Shown: piece by piece, positions 43,910 through 53,500 of the stretch
Layout of the letters: each line of letters begins with the position of its first letter
Position numbering within the stretch: the first letter of the stretch is position 1
Assembly (NCBI GenBank): GCA_963668245.2
Contig: OY764195.2
Coordinates: 2,790,001 to 2,854,000 of the forward strand
Reading direction: 5' to 3'
DNA from: Anoxybacterium sp963668245
GTDB taxonomy: Bacteria; Bacillota; Clostridia; Peptostreptococcales; Anaerovoracaceae
Length of the DNA stretch: 64,000 bases
Translations under genes and position numbers: made by a program
The notes under the pieces: generated by a model
Told to the model about the DNA's origin: nothing
What the model saw: the letters and a program-made list of their open reading frames with translations, nothing else
The model's database searches: none

Positions 43910-44082
43910 GATACTGCCTCCAACATATATTCCTACTCGAAAAACTATTACAAGTTTTTCAAGTCCTTTGGATTAGTATCTCATATTTTAAGTTTTAGTT
44001 CCATGTACGGCTGGTTTACCGTTTACTTTATGATGCCTAGAGCCGTTGATTTATCGGCATAATAAAGAAACAGTTTCTATAT

Positions 44083-44141
44083 GCCTTGAAGCGGTAAAAA
44101 AGATGCCGCCTGAACCTGGTGGGGCCTTGGCGGCGGGGTAT
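44083..44141 (-). terminator. Terminator element A (after the kinase gene)
   Basis: On the minus strand arms at 44129-44134 (GCCGCC) and 44105-44110 (GGCGGC) form a hairpin followed by T6 (44096-44101). The loop and the motif GCCTTGA (44083-44089) match elements B and C, so this is one of three homologous copies. Confidence 0.75.
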
Positions 44142-44194
44142 ATTTCGATAAAGTCCTATCCAATTCTAAGCTTTATCTATCACGGTATGACGTT

Positions 44195-46423
44195 TTAATA
44201 ATATTTCTTAATATCTCTTATAAGCTCCTCTATATTTATATTGTCATCTACAGAATCAGTGCTTATGTGTCTACTAGATTCCAAATACATTAACCATCCT
44301 TGCAATGAAGAGATGTAATCTTCATCAAGTGATAAAAGCTTTGAATACTTCCCAACATAAATATTACCTGCATTCCATAGCTCATGACTAACTGGATATA
44401 AAGTACCCTCATTAGTCTTTTGAATTAGTTTAGCATATCCATTCTCGTCAATTACAAGTTTATTATCATGACGGTCATCAGCATTTCGCATAATTTCTTC
44501 AATTTCTTGCATAGAAAACAAATGTACAGGTTTTCCACATCTTTCTATGTCTATAGAAAGATAATTCTCACATTCTTGAATATCAAATCCATTATCTATA
44601 CAATGATTTTCTATCATATTATTACAGCTTATTAACAATCTAACTGCTTCTTCCCTGTTATAAACATAATATATTTCATTCAAATGGTCGTCGTCTATTT
44701 TTTTTATATAGCCATCTATACAAAGGTAATACTTCTCATCATCAAAAAAAGATAAAGATGAATTACCATCAATATCAAAGGTAAAATTAAAACGTATATT
44801 TTGTTTTTCGCTTTTATTTTCAAATAATTGTTTAAAACACCACTCTGTATAATTATTTGATATAAACACCTTGATATCCTTGTGTTTTATTCTCGGTGCT
44901 GAATGTGTATAAACCTTTAAATTTTCAAAAGGATTCTTTCTAAACAACTCACTATGTAAAATCGCATTCTCAGCAGCACCTTTTTGTTTAAGCTTATCTA
45001 CAATATCTATCATTTTATCCAAGTAGTCTCTAAACTCATTATTACTACACATCCCATGCCTACCATCATATGTAGCTGGTATCCTATTATATGGTCCATT
45101 CTTGAGTACAATAAGAAACTTCCCTCGAAAATACCTTCTTACACATTTATATCCATCTGGAAGTGGTACACCGCTGTCATAATCATATACACCATATTGT
45201 TCATATTGAGCAGATACGTAATGCGACGGATAATCCTCTACAAGATATTCATAACTTGTCACTCCATTTTCAACAAAAATAGGCTCCATCTCATCAATTT
45301 CCAAAAGAAAATAATTCCATTCAAACTTCTCATCAAAACCTTCATAATATAAACATTTTGGTTTGACAATGAAACAAATTCTCGTTGAATCGTAAATATA
45401 GATACACTTTGGTTCATTTGCTAGTTCAGCGCTGCCAAAGTCTAATCCTCCATTATCAGAAAATAGCATATGATTGTAAGCCGGTAAGGTGCCGATGATG
45501 TTTAGTACATTGATAATCTTTTCTGTATTTCTCCATACAGTTGATTCTGGTGGATTGTCTCCAAACAAATACTTATTTAAAAACTTCCAATCACTGATCT
45601 GCGATTTTTTGAAATCGTTACTAATATCAATCCATTGTTGCAATTTCTGATAGAAATCATCTATACTAGGACGATTATTCGGATCATTATCTGTCGAAGA
45701 CATTAATAGCTCTTCTATTTCAACTAAATGAATATTATTAAACTTCAGCATAAAACGTAAACTATGGCTTTTATCAATAAAATTATAAGTACCATCAAAT
45801 CCACGCTCATCACCCGTAAGTAACATCCATGTTGTTTTGGCGAGTGAAAAAACATCTGCTTTTTGTCCATCTGCGTGTTTTGGGTTGCGCTTCATTTCGG
45901 GCGCAATTGTAAATATAGCTCCAAGCCCTTTGTCTGATCTTGTGAATTCATTTTGATTATCTGGAAATTCAACTAAACCAAAATCTCCAAAATAAAATCT
46001 CTCTTTATAAGAATAAATATTAGATGGTTTTATATCTCTATGTGATATTCCTTTAGCGTGTAACTTTGACAAAGTATCTGCGAGCTGAATTACTCCCTGT
46101 ACAATGTCTTCTATCTGAAGCTGCAATTCATTTATATGTCCCAGCACAGATTTTGCGATTGGCATAGTATACCAAAACTCTTCTTCTGAATAATCTATAA
46201 TCGGAATAATTCCCTCTATTTCCGAATAATTATCCTTCATAATTCTTATTTCATCAATAAATCTATATTTCTTTTCTTCACTTTTGTTATATAAAAATTT
46301 CAAAGCACATTCTTGTCCACTAATTTTGTCCCTAACATGAAAAACTCTAGCATTTCCCCCTTCTCCCAATTCATCTATTTTTTCAAACCTAACGTCCCAA
46401 ACATTTCTTTTTTGCTTTACCAT
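44195..46423 (-). CDS. Serine/threonine protein kinase with large C-terminal region
   Basis: A 742-residue protein. Residues 15-280 are a Hanks-type kinase with Gly loop LGEGGNARVF, catalytic Lys42, H128-R-D130 (SHRDIKPSNI) and D147-F-G. Residues 300-742 match nothing I recognise and have no TM helix, so the kinase is cytoplasmic, unlike PknB. Stand-alone kinases with long unknown tails are found in defence islands (for example Stk2-like abortive infection kinases). It has its own promoter (TATAAT at 46469-46474) and is flanked by homologous terminators. Phage-triggered phosphorylation is an inference from context. Confidence 0.82.
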   Translation of the reverse strand: MVKQKRNVWDVRFEKIDELGEGGNARVFHVRDKISGQECALKFLYNKSEEKKYRFIDEIRIMKDNYSEIEGIIPIIDYSEEEFWYTMPIAKSVLGHINELQLQIEDIVQGVIQLADTLSKLHAKGISHRDIKPSNIYSYKERFYFGDFGLVEFPDNQNEFTRSDKGLGAIFTIAPEMKRNPKHADGQKADVFSLAKTTWMLLTGDERGFDGTYNFIDKSHSLRFMLKFNNIHLVEIEELLMSSTDNDPNNRPSIDDFYQKLQQWIDISNDFKKSQISDWKFLNKYLFGDNPPESTVWRNTEKIINVLNIIGTLPAYNHMLFSDNGGLDFGSAELANEPKCIYIYDSTRICFIVKPKCLYYEGFDEKFEWNYFLLEIDEMEPIFVENGVTSYEYLVEDYPSHYVSAQYEQYGVYDYDSGVPLPDGYKCVRRYFRGKFLIVLKNGPYNRIPATYDGRHGMCSNNEFRDYLDKMIDIVDKLKQKGAAENAILHSELFRKNPFENLKVYTHSAPRIKHKDIKVFISNNYTEWCFKQLFENKSEKQNIRFNFTFDIDGNSSLSFFDDEKYYLCIDGYIKKIDDDHLNEIYYVYNREEAVRLLISCNNMIENHCIDNGFDIQECENYLSIDIERCGKPVHLFSMQEIEEIMRNADDRHDNKLVIDENGYAKLIQKTNEGTLYPVSHELWNAGNIYVGKYSKLLSLDEDYISSLQGWLMYLESSRHISTDSVDDNINIEELIRDIKKYY

Positions 46424-46480
46424 AATGATTACTCCTTATCTATCAATAGTATTTAGCCAGCTACTGATATTATAATAAAT

Positions 46481-46541
46481 GCCCTGATCGATCAAAAAAG
46501 ATGTCGCTTGAAGCTAGTGGGTCCATGGCGGCAGGGTAATT
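46481..46541 (-). terminator. Terminator element B (after the MBL partner gene)
   Basis: Arms near 46527-46532 (GCCGCC) and 46503-46508 (AGCGAC) with T6 at 46494-46499; GCCCTGA lies at 46481-46487 and pairs with CAGGG at 46533-46537 in an outer stem. It overlaps the promoter region of the kinase gene. Confidence 0.72.
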
Positions 46542-46618
46542 CAAATTAATTACGAAAATATTTAGAGTTCTGGAAATATTCTTTTCGCTAATTAGTGATA
46601 TTTATTCCATTAGTGATA

Positions 46619-47038
46619 TCACCAAATAGTTTCTATAATCATATCATTTTTATGATTATAATAATCATTAAATAAATTAATTAGCCATTGTTTTGATTTT
46701 CTTAAATTGTCTCCCTCAGATATAGTCCCACATATATAAATGTTACATTCTCCATTAAAATATTTTTCTGAATAATTGTCAAACCTATATTGATATTCCT
46801 TTTGGATATGAAAATTAAACATCTCATTATAAATCATTTCCTGCTGATTTTTATTGCCTTTAACTATCATAATCCATTCAGATTCATCTTTTTTATATGA
46901 TGACTCATCCTTAATATAATATCCATTATAACCTTTTAGAAATTTTGTTGCTAATCGCGGCCAACAATAACTATCTATAAGCTGGCTTGGAAAGGCAGTT
47001 TTAATCTCGAGACTATCACATAACAAATTTCTATGCAT
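46619..47038 (-). CDS. Uncharacterised 139-residue protein, partner of MBL protein
   Basis: Starting at ATG 47038, 43 bp after the MBL-fold gene's stop, this frame gives a soluble 139-residue protein rich in Tyr, Asn and Lys. I do not recognise a family. The sequence (SQLIDSYCWPRLATKFLKGY and a charged middle) has no signal peptide or membrane segment. The frame is open further upstream, over the end of the MBL gene, but no better start is visible. It ends at terminator B, so it is cotranscribed with the MBL gene. Confidence 0.55.
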   Translation of the reverse strand: MHRNLLCDSLEIKTAFPSQLIDSYCWPRLATKFLKGYNGYYIKDESSYKKDESEWIMIVKGNKNQQEMIYNEMFNFHIQKEYQYRFDNYSEKYFNGECNIYICGTISEGDNLRKSKQWLINLFNDYYNHKNDMIIETIW

Positions 47039-47081
47039 ACTTAAGAGATTACTACTTATACCTTTTTGAATAGAATTAATA

Positions 47082-48716
47082 TTAAAGAACAAAAATATCG
47101 TAACTTTGAATAACTTTCCATATGAATTTAAGGTCAGCCAGAGTAGGTTTTTTATAAGCATAATCCCAATTATTCCATCTATATCCATCGCTTGCCGCCC
47201 AAAACTTGTTTTTAGAAAATCCGTATTCAAAAACTTGATGGAGCTGGCTCATTGTTAACAATCTGCTTTCCTGCAATGCCCTATCATAAATTTCTCTTGC
47301 TTCTATAGGCCTTGATCCAAAGAAATCCAATTTAGCAATTCTCTCCAAATGGATTTCATTCAATTTTTTTACAACCCATTTTGCATGTTGTTCAATTTCA
47401 CCCTCTGATAGCAGTGTTAATACCTTACTATCAGGTATTAGATGCTGTTCGAACTGAATTATTGGATAGACTTGAGCAGAATGTCTCCCCTGGCAAGATT
47501 GAGAATTCGCAACAATCTTATTTTGTTCTAGCTCAAAGCTAGTTCTATCCCCTGCCGGTTTACAGTTATAGATATCTGCACAACAATCCTTTTCCATCGG
47601 TATAGACCCATCGATACTAAAGTATTCACAAGACCTTTTCTGCGTACAGAAAACGGTTGAAGACCATCTTATTAATGAATTTCGAGTTTTGTTTCTCGGT
47701 AACTTATGCCTACCATTAGCACTAATAACTGCAATATCTGGTCTAATGGTTTGAACAAGTTCGTCTTGTGCTTCATTTTTACCAATGTATACTCTGCCAC
47801 CATGATGAGTTGCCTTATAAAAATCGGATTTTAAAGTATAAGGATGTTTGGCTACCAAGTATAGCCAATTTTCTAAGTCTCCCGGAAACAATAAACTATA
47901 CCATTTTGTTCCTGTCCATACTTCTATTTTCAAAACAAGACTTGTATCATTTAAAATGTTATTACCAAAGAAATCCGGTTCAATCTTACCTTTTTGACAT
48001 ACCTGTGCCTTATTTATTTTTGTTCTATCAATATTAATACTTTCCGAACTTTTCTCATCTGCCTCTTTTAATAAATCTCTTTTGATCACACCGGAGACCA
48101 CCCTGGAATACAGTCCTCTTATTTTACTTCTTACATTTTCCTCGTCATAAAAATAATTATCGCTATTTATTAAATCGCCTAAGAAAGTTGGATAATCATT
48201 AAATATTTCTTCTATATTTGTTCCGTCCAATAGTTTCTCATATAGTTTTATTGGAGGAGAAATTATGGATAGTTTTAACCCATGGCATGGGGATACGGAA
48301 CATCCATCAACAGGTGATTCCATTATGACCTTCTCCATAGCTAATAAATCCTCTAAAGCTTTAGCTCTTTCTATAGCCTCCTTTCCTCTTTGTCCAAAAA
48401 GCCATAAATAATTCTCAAATGCCGGTGTATAAGGAGACCAATATTTTAAAATTTTGATTTTTCTACTTATGTAAGTAAATCCTCCTATATGGTCAGTGTC
48501 AAAGTGACTCAATATAGCCAAATCAAACTTTTTTATTTTCCTTTCCGATATTACTTCATCGAGAATTTTTACAGTTTCAGATTTCCCGTCACCAGAATCA
48601 ATAATACAGTGCCAAGGCTCTTTTCCAATACCGTTTTCCCACGTTATTATTGTACAATCGCCATGCCCTACATTTACAATATCAACGATCAGTTTGGTCT
48701 TTATTGGTAAGTTCAT
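47082..48716 (-). CDS. MBL-fold (ComEC/Rec2-like) hydrolase with extra C-terminal domain
   Basis: A 544-residue protein from ATG 48716 (AAGGAG upstream); the open frame to 48845 crosses terminator C and is not coding. The metallo-beta-lactamase core has H71-x-D73-x-D75-H76 (SHFDTDHIGG), a metal-binding FPGDLE Asp and ATHHGG. It resembles the soluble MBL part of ComEC/Rec2, a family that includes DNA nucleases. The last 150 residues are an unassigned domain. It forms a two-gene unit with the 139-residue protein and lies in a defence island, so a nuclease effector is plausible. Confidence 0.8.
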   Translation of the reverse strand: MNLPIKTKLIVDIVNVGHGDCTIITWENGIGKEPWHCIIDSGDGKSETVKILDEVISERKIKKFDLAILSHFDTDHIGGFTYISRKIKILKYWSPYTPAFENYLWLFGQRGKEAIERAKALEDLLAMEKVIMESPVDGCSVSPCHGLKLSIISPPIKLYEKLLDGTNIEEIFNDYPTFLGDLINSDNYFYDEENVRSKIRGLYSRVVSGVIKRDLLKEADEKSSESINIDRTKINKAQVCQKGKIEPDFFGNNILNDTSLVLKIEVWTGTKWYSLLFPGDLENWLYLVAKHPYTLKSDFYKATHHGGRVYIGKNEAQDELVQTIRPDIAVISANGRHKLPRNKTRNSLIRWSSTVFCTQKRSCEYFSIDGSIPMEKDCCADIYNCKPAGDRTSFELEQNKIVANSQSCQGRHSAQVYPIIQFEQHLIPDSKVLTLLSEGEIEQHAKWVVKKLNEIHLERIAKLDFFGSRPIEAREIYDRALQESRLLTMSQLHQVFEYGFSKNKFWAASDGYRWNNWDYAYKKPTLADLKFIWKVIQSYDIFVL

Positions 48717-48792
48717 TCTATACTCCTTATCTTTCAGATGGTTTATAACCACTTTCGAGTATTTTATTATGCAGTAACCTATCAGTTCTGAA

Positions 48793-48850
48793 CGCCCTGA
48801 GGAGGCAAAATAATGCCGCCTGAAGCCGCTAGTCCTTGACGGCAAATGGT
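48793..48850 (-). terminator. Terminator element C (after the DUF3800 gene)
   Basis: On the minus strand GCCGTC (48838-48843) pairs with GGCGGC (48815-48820), followed by ATTATTTTG. GCCCTGA lies at 48794-48800, 21 bp from the stem as in A and B. Loop sequence CTTCAGGC is shared with A and B. Confidence 0.72.
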
Positions 48851-48911
48851 CCTTTCTATTGTTTCAAGATCAGCTCTAAACAATCTTCAATCATTGAATA
48901 CTTTAAATTTA

Positions 48912-50417
48912 TTATATAATTAGATTTGCATAGAAACTGTCATTACACTTTGTAAACTCTACTTTCGAAGGGAAAACATTAGTTCCCATGTTTGCAAGAG
49001 CTACACAATCCATTGCCCACTCAAATAATTCATGCGGCAGTTTATAACAAATACAACCTTCACTTTCACAAATTGTAACTGTTGGTATCCTATCCTTTGT
49101 GAAACCAACTGATAAAACATTAAAAATGTTGGATCCTTCGTTTATTCTTAGTGACGGTTGTTTAGATGAATCAAAGAACACTTTCGCTCCTTTTCGATTT
49201 AAAAAATAATCCTTATCCATTTCTGGTATCGGATCCATAGGCAACTTTGATCTCATATCTTTAAAATGATTTGCTAAGCGTTCGCAAACATGCGCATTAA
49301 AATACTCACCATGCATTTTTCCGTCAATGGCTCTAACCTCATCAACAGTATCAAATCTACTCATATAGTTAAGCAAAGAAATAAAAGTAATCAAATCATC
49401 TGAATAATTTCCAGAGAAAGACTTATACCAAGCATTGTTCAACTCGCAAATAATATACAATAAACGTTTATATAAATATAACTGTCTGTCATTTAATTCA
49501 AACCAGCTTACTCCTAATACTTTTTTATTTACTCCATCTTCAAATGAATCATATTCCAATGCAGTATGTAAAGATTTAAGCAGCTTCGAGATCATACCAG
49601 CAAGCATATCAGCCATTCTAACCCCTACATATTCTTTTGAATCAACTTCTGTTACAGGTGATAGTTCCATTTGTTTTGCTGCTTTTAATGTATCACAGGC
49701 ATCACCCTCTTTATCTAAAAACAGCGCGTAATTAGAGATATTTTTTTCTATCAAATATTTTTTAAAACCCACAAAAGCAATATGATAACTCCAACTAATG
49801 TCTTTATGCTCATTAATATCTTCTAATAGTTTTATAATTTGTAAAAAAGCTAATGTTTCATGCTCTTTTAAGCTTAAGTTTTCTCTATTGGCTACAATTC
49901 TTTTACGGAAAAAAGTCTTTAATAACTGTACCAATTCACCTGTATTTTCATACATTCCACTAATGATTTCTGTTGGCTGGTAAGCTACTATTGCTTCAAC
50001 GATTGAATACTTCATTAGATCCATGTCTGCGAAAATGCTATTTTTGTAATTTAGAAATAGTTGATTTACTATATATTCAATTTTACTTGTAACAGAAAAA
50101 TACAATAAAATTCTATCATCAAACACAGCTAGAAAATCAAGAACAAATTCCACGTTGTCACGACTTAAAGAAGCAAATCCATTTTCTAATTGTTTCATCT
50201 TCAATGTTTTACTTTTTAACTCTCCATTTGCTTTGCGATACGAATACTTCTCTTCAAACTCCAGATAACGTTGAAGTATAGAGTTCTCATCTTCTGCGCC
50301 CCAACCAACAATAGTAGTAACAAAATTATCGTAATAGTTCTCTGCAACAACTGTAGAATGATTGATTTTTCTGCTATGCTCAGATTCATCATAATAAAAA
50401 TTGAAATGTTTTTCCAT
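48912..50417 (-). CDS. DUF3800-like protein
   Basis: A 501-residue protein from ATG 50417, with AGAGG 10 bases upstream. It begins with the DUF3800 hallmark FNFYYDESEHSR and has the matching later motif VGVRMADMLAGMISKLLKSL. DUF3800 is thought to have an RNase H-like fold with acidic catalytic residues and is common near phage-defence genes. The C-terminal 150 residues are unassigned. It follows the STAND gene by 163 bp in the same direction and ends at terminator C, so the two may form one unit. Confidence 0.72.
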   Translation of the reverse strand: MEKHFNFYYDESEHSRKINHSTVVAENYYDNFVTTIVGWGAEDENSILQRYLEFEEKYSYRKANGELKSKTLKMKQLENGFASLSRDNVEFVLDFLAVFDDRILLYFSVTSKIEYIVNQLFLNYKNSIFADMDLMKYSIVEAIVAYQPTEIISGMYENTGELVQLLKTFFRKRIVANRENLSLKEHETLAFLQIIKLLEDINEHKDISWSYHIAFVGFKKYLIEKNISNYALFLDKEGDACDTLKAAKQMELSPVTEVDSKEYVGVRMADMLAGMISKLLKSLHTALEYDSFEDGVNKKVLGVSWFELNDRQLYLYKRLLYIICELNNAWYKSFSGNYSDDLITFISLLNYMSRFDTVDEVRAIDGKMHGEYFNAHVCERLANHFKDMRSKLPMDPIPEMDKDYFLNRKGAKVFFDSSKQPSLRINEGSNIFNVLSVGFTKDRIPTVTICESEGCICYKLPHELFEWAMDCVALANMGTNVFPSKVEFTKCNDSFYANLII

Positions 50418-50580
50418 AAAGAACATGCCTCTCAGTACTCTACAATTGCCTGTTTTCAAAGATATTTCGGATCATAATAGTACCAAAATTTTACAATATA
50501 CTGAGCCTCTACTAATTTCATTAACCGATTATAGGCATATACTACGACCATGTTCATCCTTTGTTTCCATATGGTCAAAC

Positions 50581-53500
50581 TTATTCACCAAAAATCAATT
50601 CACTTGTGGTGTGGCAATACGGTTCATGTCCAATTTCACTTACTAACTTTTCAAAAATCTCTTTTGAAACAAGGAGTTGGCTTCCTCGTAATACCGGAGT
50701 CCTTTCCTGTTCACCAGTCAAATGTTTATACGTACACCAATTTTGATATTTAAGAACGCATTTTCCCGCTGAGTCCTTTCCAATCAATCCGTTGTCAGTA
50801 CTTGTCATTGTTATTTGTAACAAACTAAGAACTTCAAAAGTAAGTGCTAAATAATCATATCGATAATATGTCAAAAATGGGTTATATTCTATACTCGCAT
50901 CCGTAAAAACAACGACCTCTTTATCCTTAAGACCCATTGGATACTTATATTTAGGATATATATGATTGAGAACAGAACCTCTGTAGGAATCGTGATATAA
51001 GGGCAGCCTTTTACTCTTACCGAAACCTACAGCAGAACATGTCTGGTAGATCTTGCAGTTATCACCAATACGATTTGCTCTCCATAAATCTTCCGCATAC
51101 ACATATTCTCGTTCAATATATGCTAACCTAATCCAGTCTCCTTCATCTACACTGGACATGCTATTCTTTACAGCAGTCGGGTGTGGTATTCCATTTGGTC
51201 TTGCTATTGCCGAATTACTAATTGCATTAAGCAACAATACATCTTCTCTAATACTGTGGTAAAAATATTCTTTATCTTCAAGACTTCTCAATCTTGCAAA
51301 AATATTCCCAACTTCTTTTCCGCAACATAAATAATTTATAACCGCATTCCCAATGGCCTTTAGGTAATCACTATGAATCTGGATATTATCCATCAACAAA
51401 CTAGATACGTTGTCCATATAAGTGTCAGATAAAATTTTTACATTGCTTTCACTATGAATTTCACTGAAGAATCCAAGAATATAATCATCAACAGATATGC
51501 CCCGATCTTCAAGCAACTTATATCTTGGGTCTATATTTTTGAAGTCTTGCAGAATAAAATCATCAAATCCTTGGTCAGTAGTCTGCACATTTGGTTTTAA
51601 TGTTTCCTCCATCTCGCTATTCAACAAAAACTTTAATAAGAATCCATCATCTCCATATGCATTGATGCAAATGTAATCATCAAGATCAACTAGCTGATAT
51701 CCCTCTCTTTCCTCATGAGAGTACATCTCTTCAACTAACTGAATCAACATAGCTATGCTCAGATTAATGTACTTAGAATGATTCATCAAAACCCGCTTAA
51801 AAGGCCTTATAAACATAGTCCTTTCTGCATCTTGCGTAAGTAGTGTTTCGAGAGAGGCAAAAACCGACTTATGTATATCTGCTGTTCCATAACGCAATCT
51901 CACTAATAATACATGATGCAACAACTCTTCAATGCAGTATCCTTCAAATTCCCTTTCAATTTTCTCCCATTCAATCTCTACTCTGCAGCTCAATCGTAAA
52001 TCAATAACGTCATAAGCTAAGTCCCACAACGGTAGAATTTCTTCCCGCCAGTCATCAAGGTCTGATAGCATTTTTATTATGTTATCCGTTAGCCCGTTAA
52101 CGCCTTCAAAAGGCTTATACATACTCCCAAAATAATCAAAGTATGAGTCAACAGTCAACTTTTCATCTAGATTATACGCCTTCGTGAAAAACTCATAACT
52201 ACTATACTTATGGTACCTGCCGTCCTTTTGAGTAAGATAGATTCGTAGATTGAGATACGCTCTTACGCCATCTATAATTTCATCAATTTCCCCAAGACAG
52301 ATTACTTTCTCTTGAATATTCGAATACTTTCTAGATGCAGGATTTTCAAAAGCAAAATCAACAAGTTGATTGATCACAAGCAATACCTCTTGCGACACTT
52401 CTTTCTTATTTGCCAGATATGTTTTAACAGCACTGTTTATCTCTTCAGAATATCCATATAATTTCATAAATCCTAAGACTTCATATATGTTATTCTCATC
52501 TACACCTTTATCACTAAACGTTTCTGTGTTTTGGGTGTGATTATTTTCATCAGTAGAAGACGTCACTGAATACCCTTTTGATTCAATCAAATTACAATCA
52601 ACACCATATTTTTCGCATAAACATGTTACAGTTTCTATAAACTGTTCTTCGACTTCATATGCATCATCGTTAAATTTAAATCTGCTTATCAGATCAATAA
52701 CGGAAGTTCTTGCCAAACATACCTCTCCTTCATTGTCTATCAAGGCAATATTATGGAGGTAAGCCTGTGTAAAATCATTGCTGCTTTCATTAGGCATAGA
52801 CTTAAACAGTGCGTTCCCGATTCTTGAGTACTTTGGTGTCAGCCAATCAGTAAGTATCGTCTCTAAGGTATTCTCACATATCCAAGATCGTTTATAAATC
52901 TCCGAATCTACAATGAATTTCTTCAATGCCAATTCTGGCTCATATTTGCACAATAATTGTGACCAATCATTCTCATAATCATTTGTGTCTTTTCCATCAG
53001 TTTGACTTACTACTGCAACAGACATTGAACCTAATTGCTTTATACACTCCCTACCTTTTTCTGGATCAATGCCATAAATATCTTCGACTGTATCCATTAA
53101 CCTACTAAATGTCCTATCTCTACGTTGACCATATGACATTATCATTCGTATAGAATTCCGAAATTCATGGATTCCCTGTTTTTCATTCCTATTCTTATAT
53201 AGGAAGATGGATTTCTGCATATAATAATCGGCTAAATCCATATGTATTCTTCTTGTCTTCTGCTCTTCAGTCACCTCGCCAAAATGCTTAAGTACAAAGT
53301 CATAGTTTTCATCATTCGCTATTTCTGTGACCAGTTCAAATAACCTGTCAGTCGTTAATGGACCCATCATTGCATTTTGAAAAGTTACCATTGTATCACT
53401 TGAAGATTCAACAATTATACTAAGAATTCTCTCCCATTCAGTCTTGCATAAAACGACACTTCTCAATGGTTTCTGGATAGTATCATAAATTTCTTGTCTT

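Larger units (their letters stand above)
41452..44019 (-). mobile_element. Complete IS66-family insertion sequence
   Basis: 2568 bp bounded by GTAAACCAGCCGTAC (41452) and its inverse ending at 44019. It holds tnpA, tnpB and tnpC in order and an inverted repeat near 41474-41512 after tnpC. The 8-bp flanks CGAATGAG and CGTTTACT differ, so there is no target duplication and the two flanks were not originally joined. Confidence 0.88.

Noticed and set aside
46619..47230. 203-codon version of the MBL partner gene
   Set aside because: Its first 49 codons overlap the conserved end of the MBL gene in another frame; the ATG at 47038 is more reasonable.
48717..48845. N-terminal extension of the MBL protein to 48845
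   Set aside because: It runs into terminator C and has no start site; AAGGAG before ATG 48716 defines the start.
44083..48850. Integron attC sites
   Set aside because: The hairpins carry U-tracts and lack the GTTRRRY core, and no integrase is present; terminator-like elements fit better.
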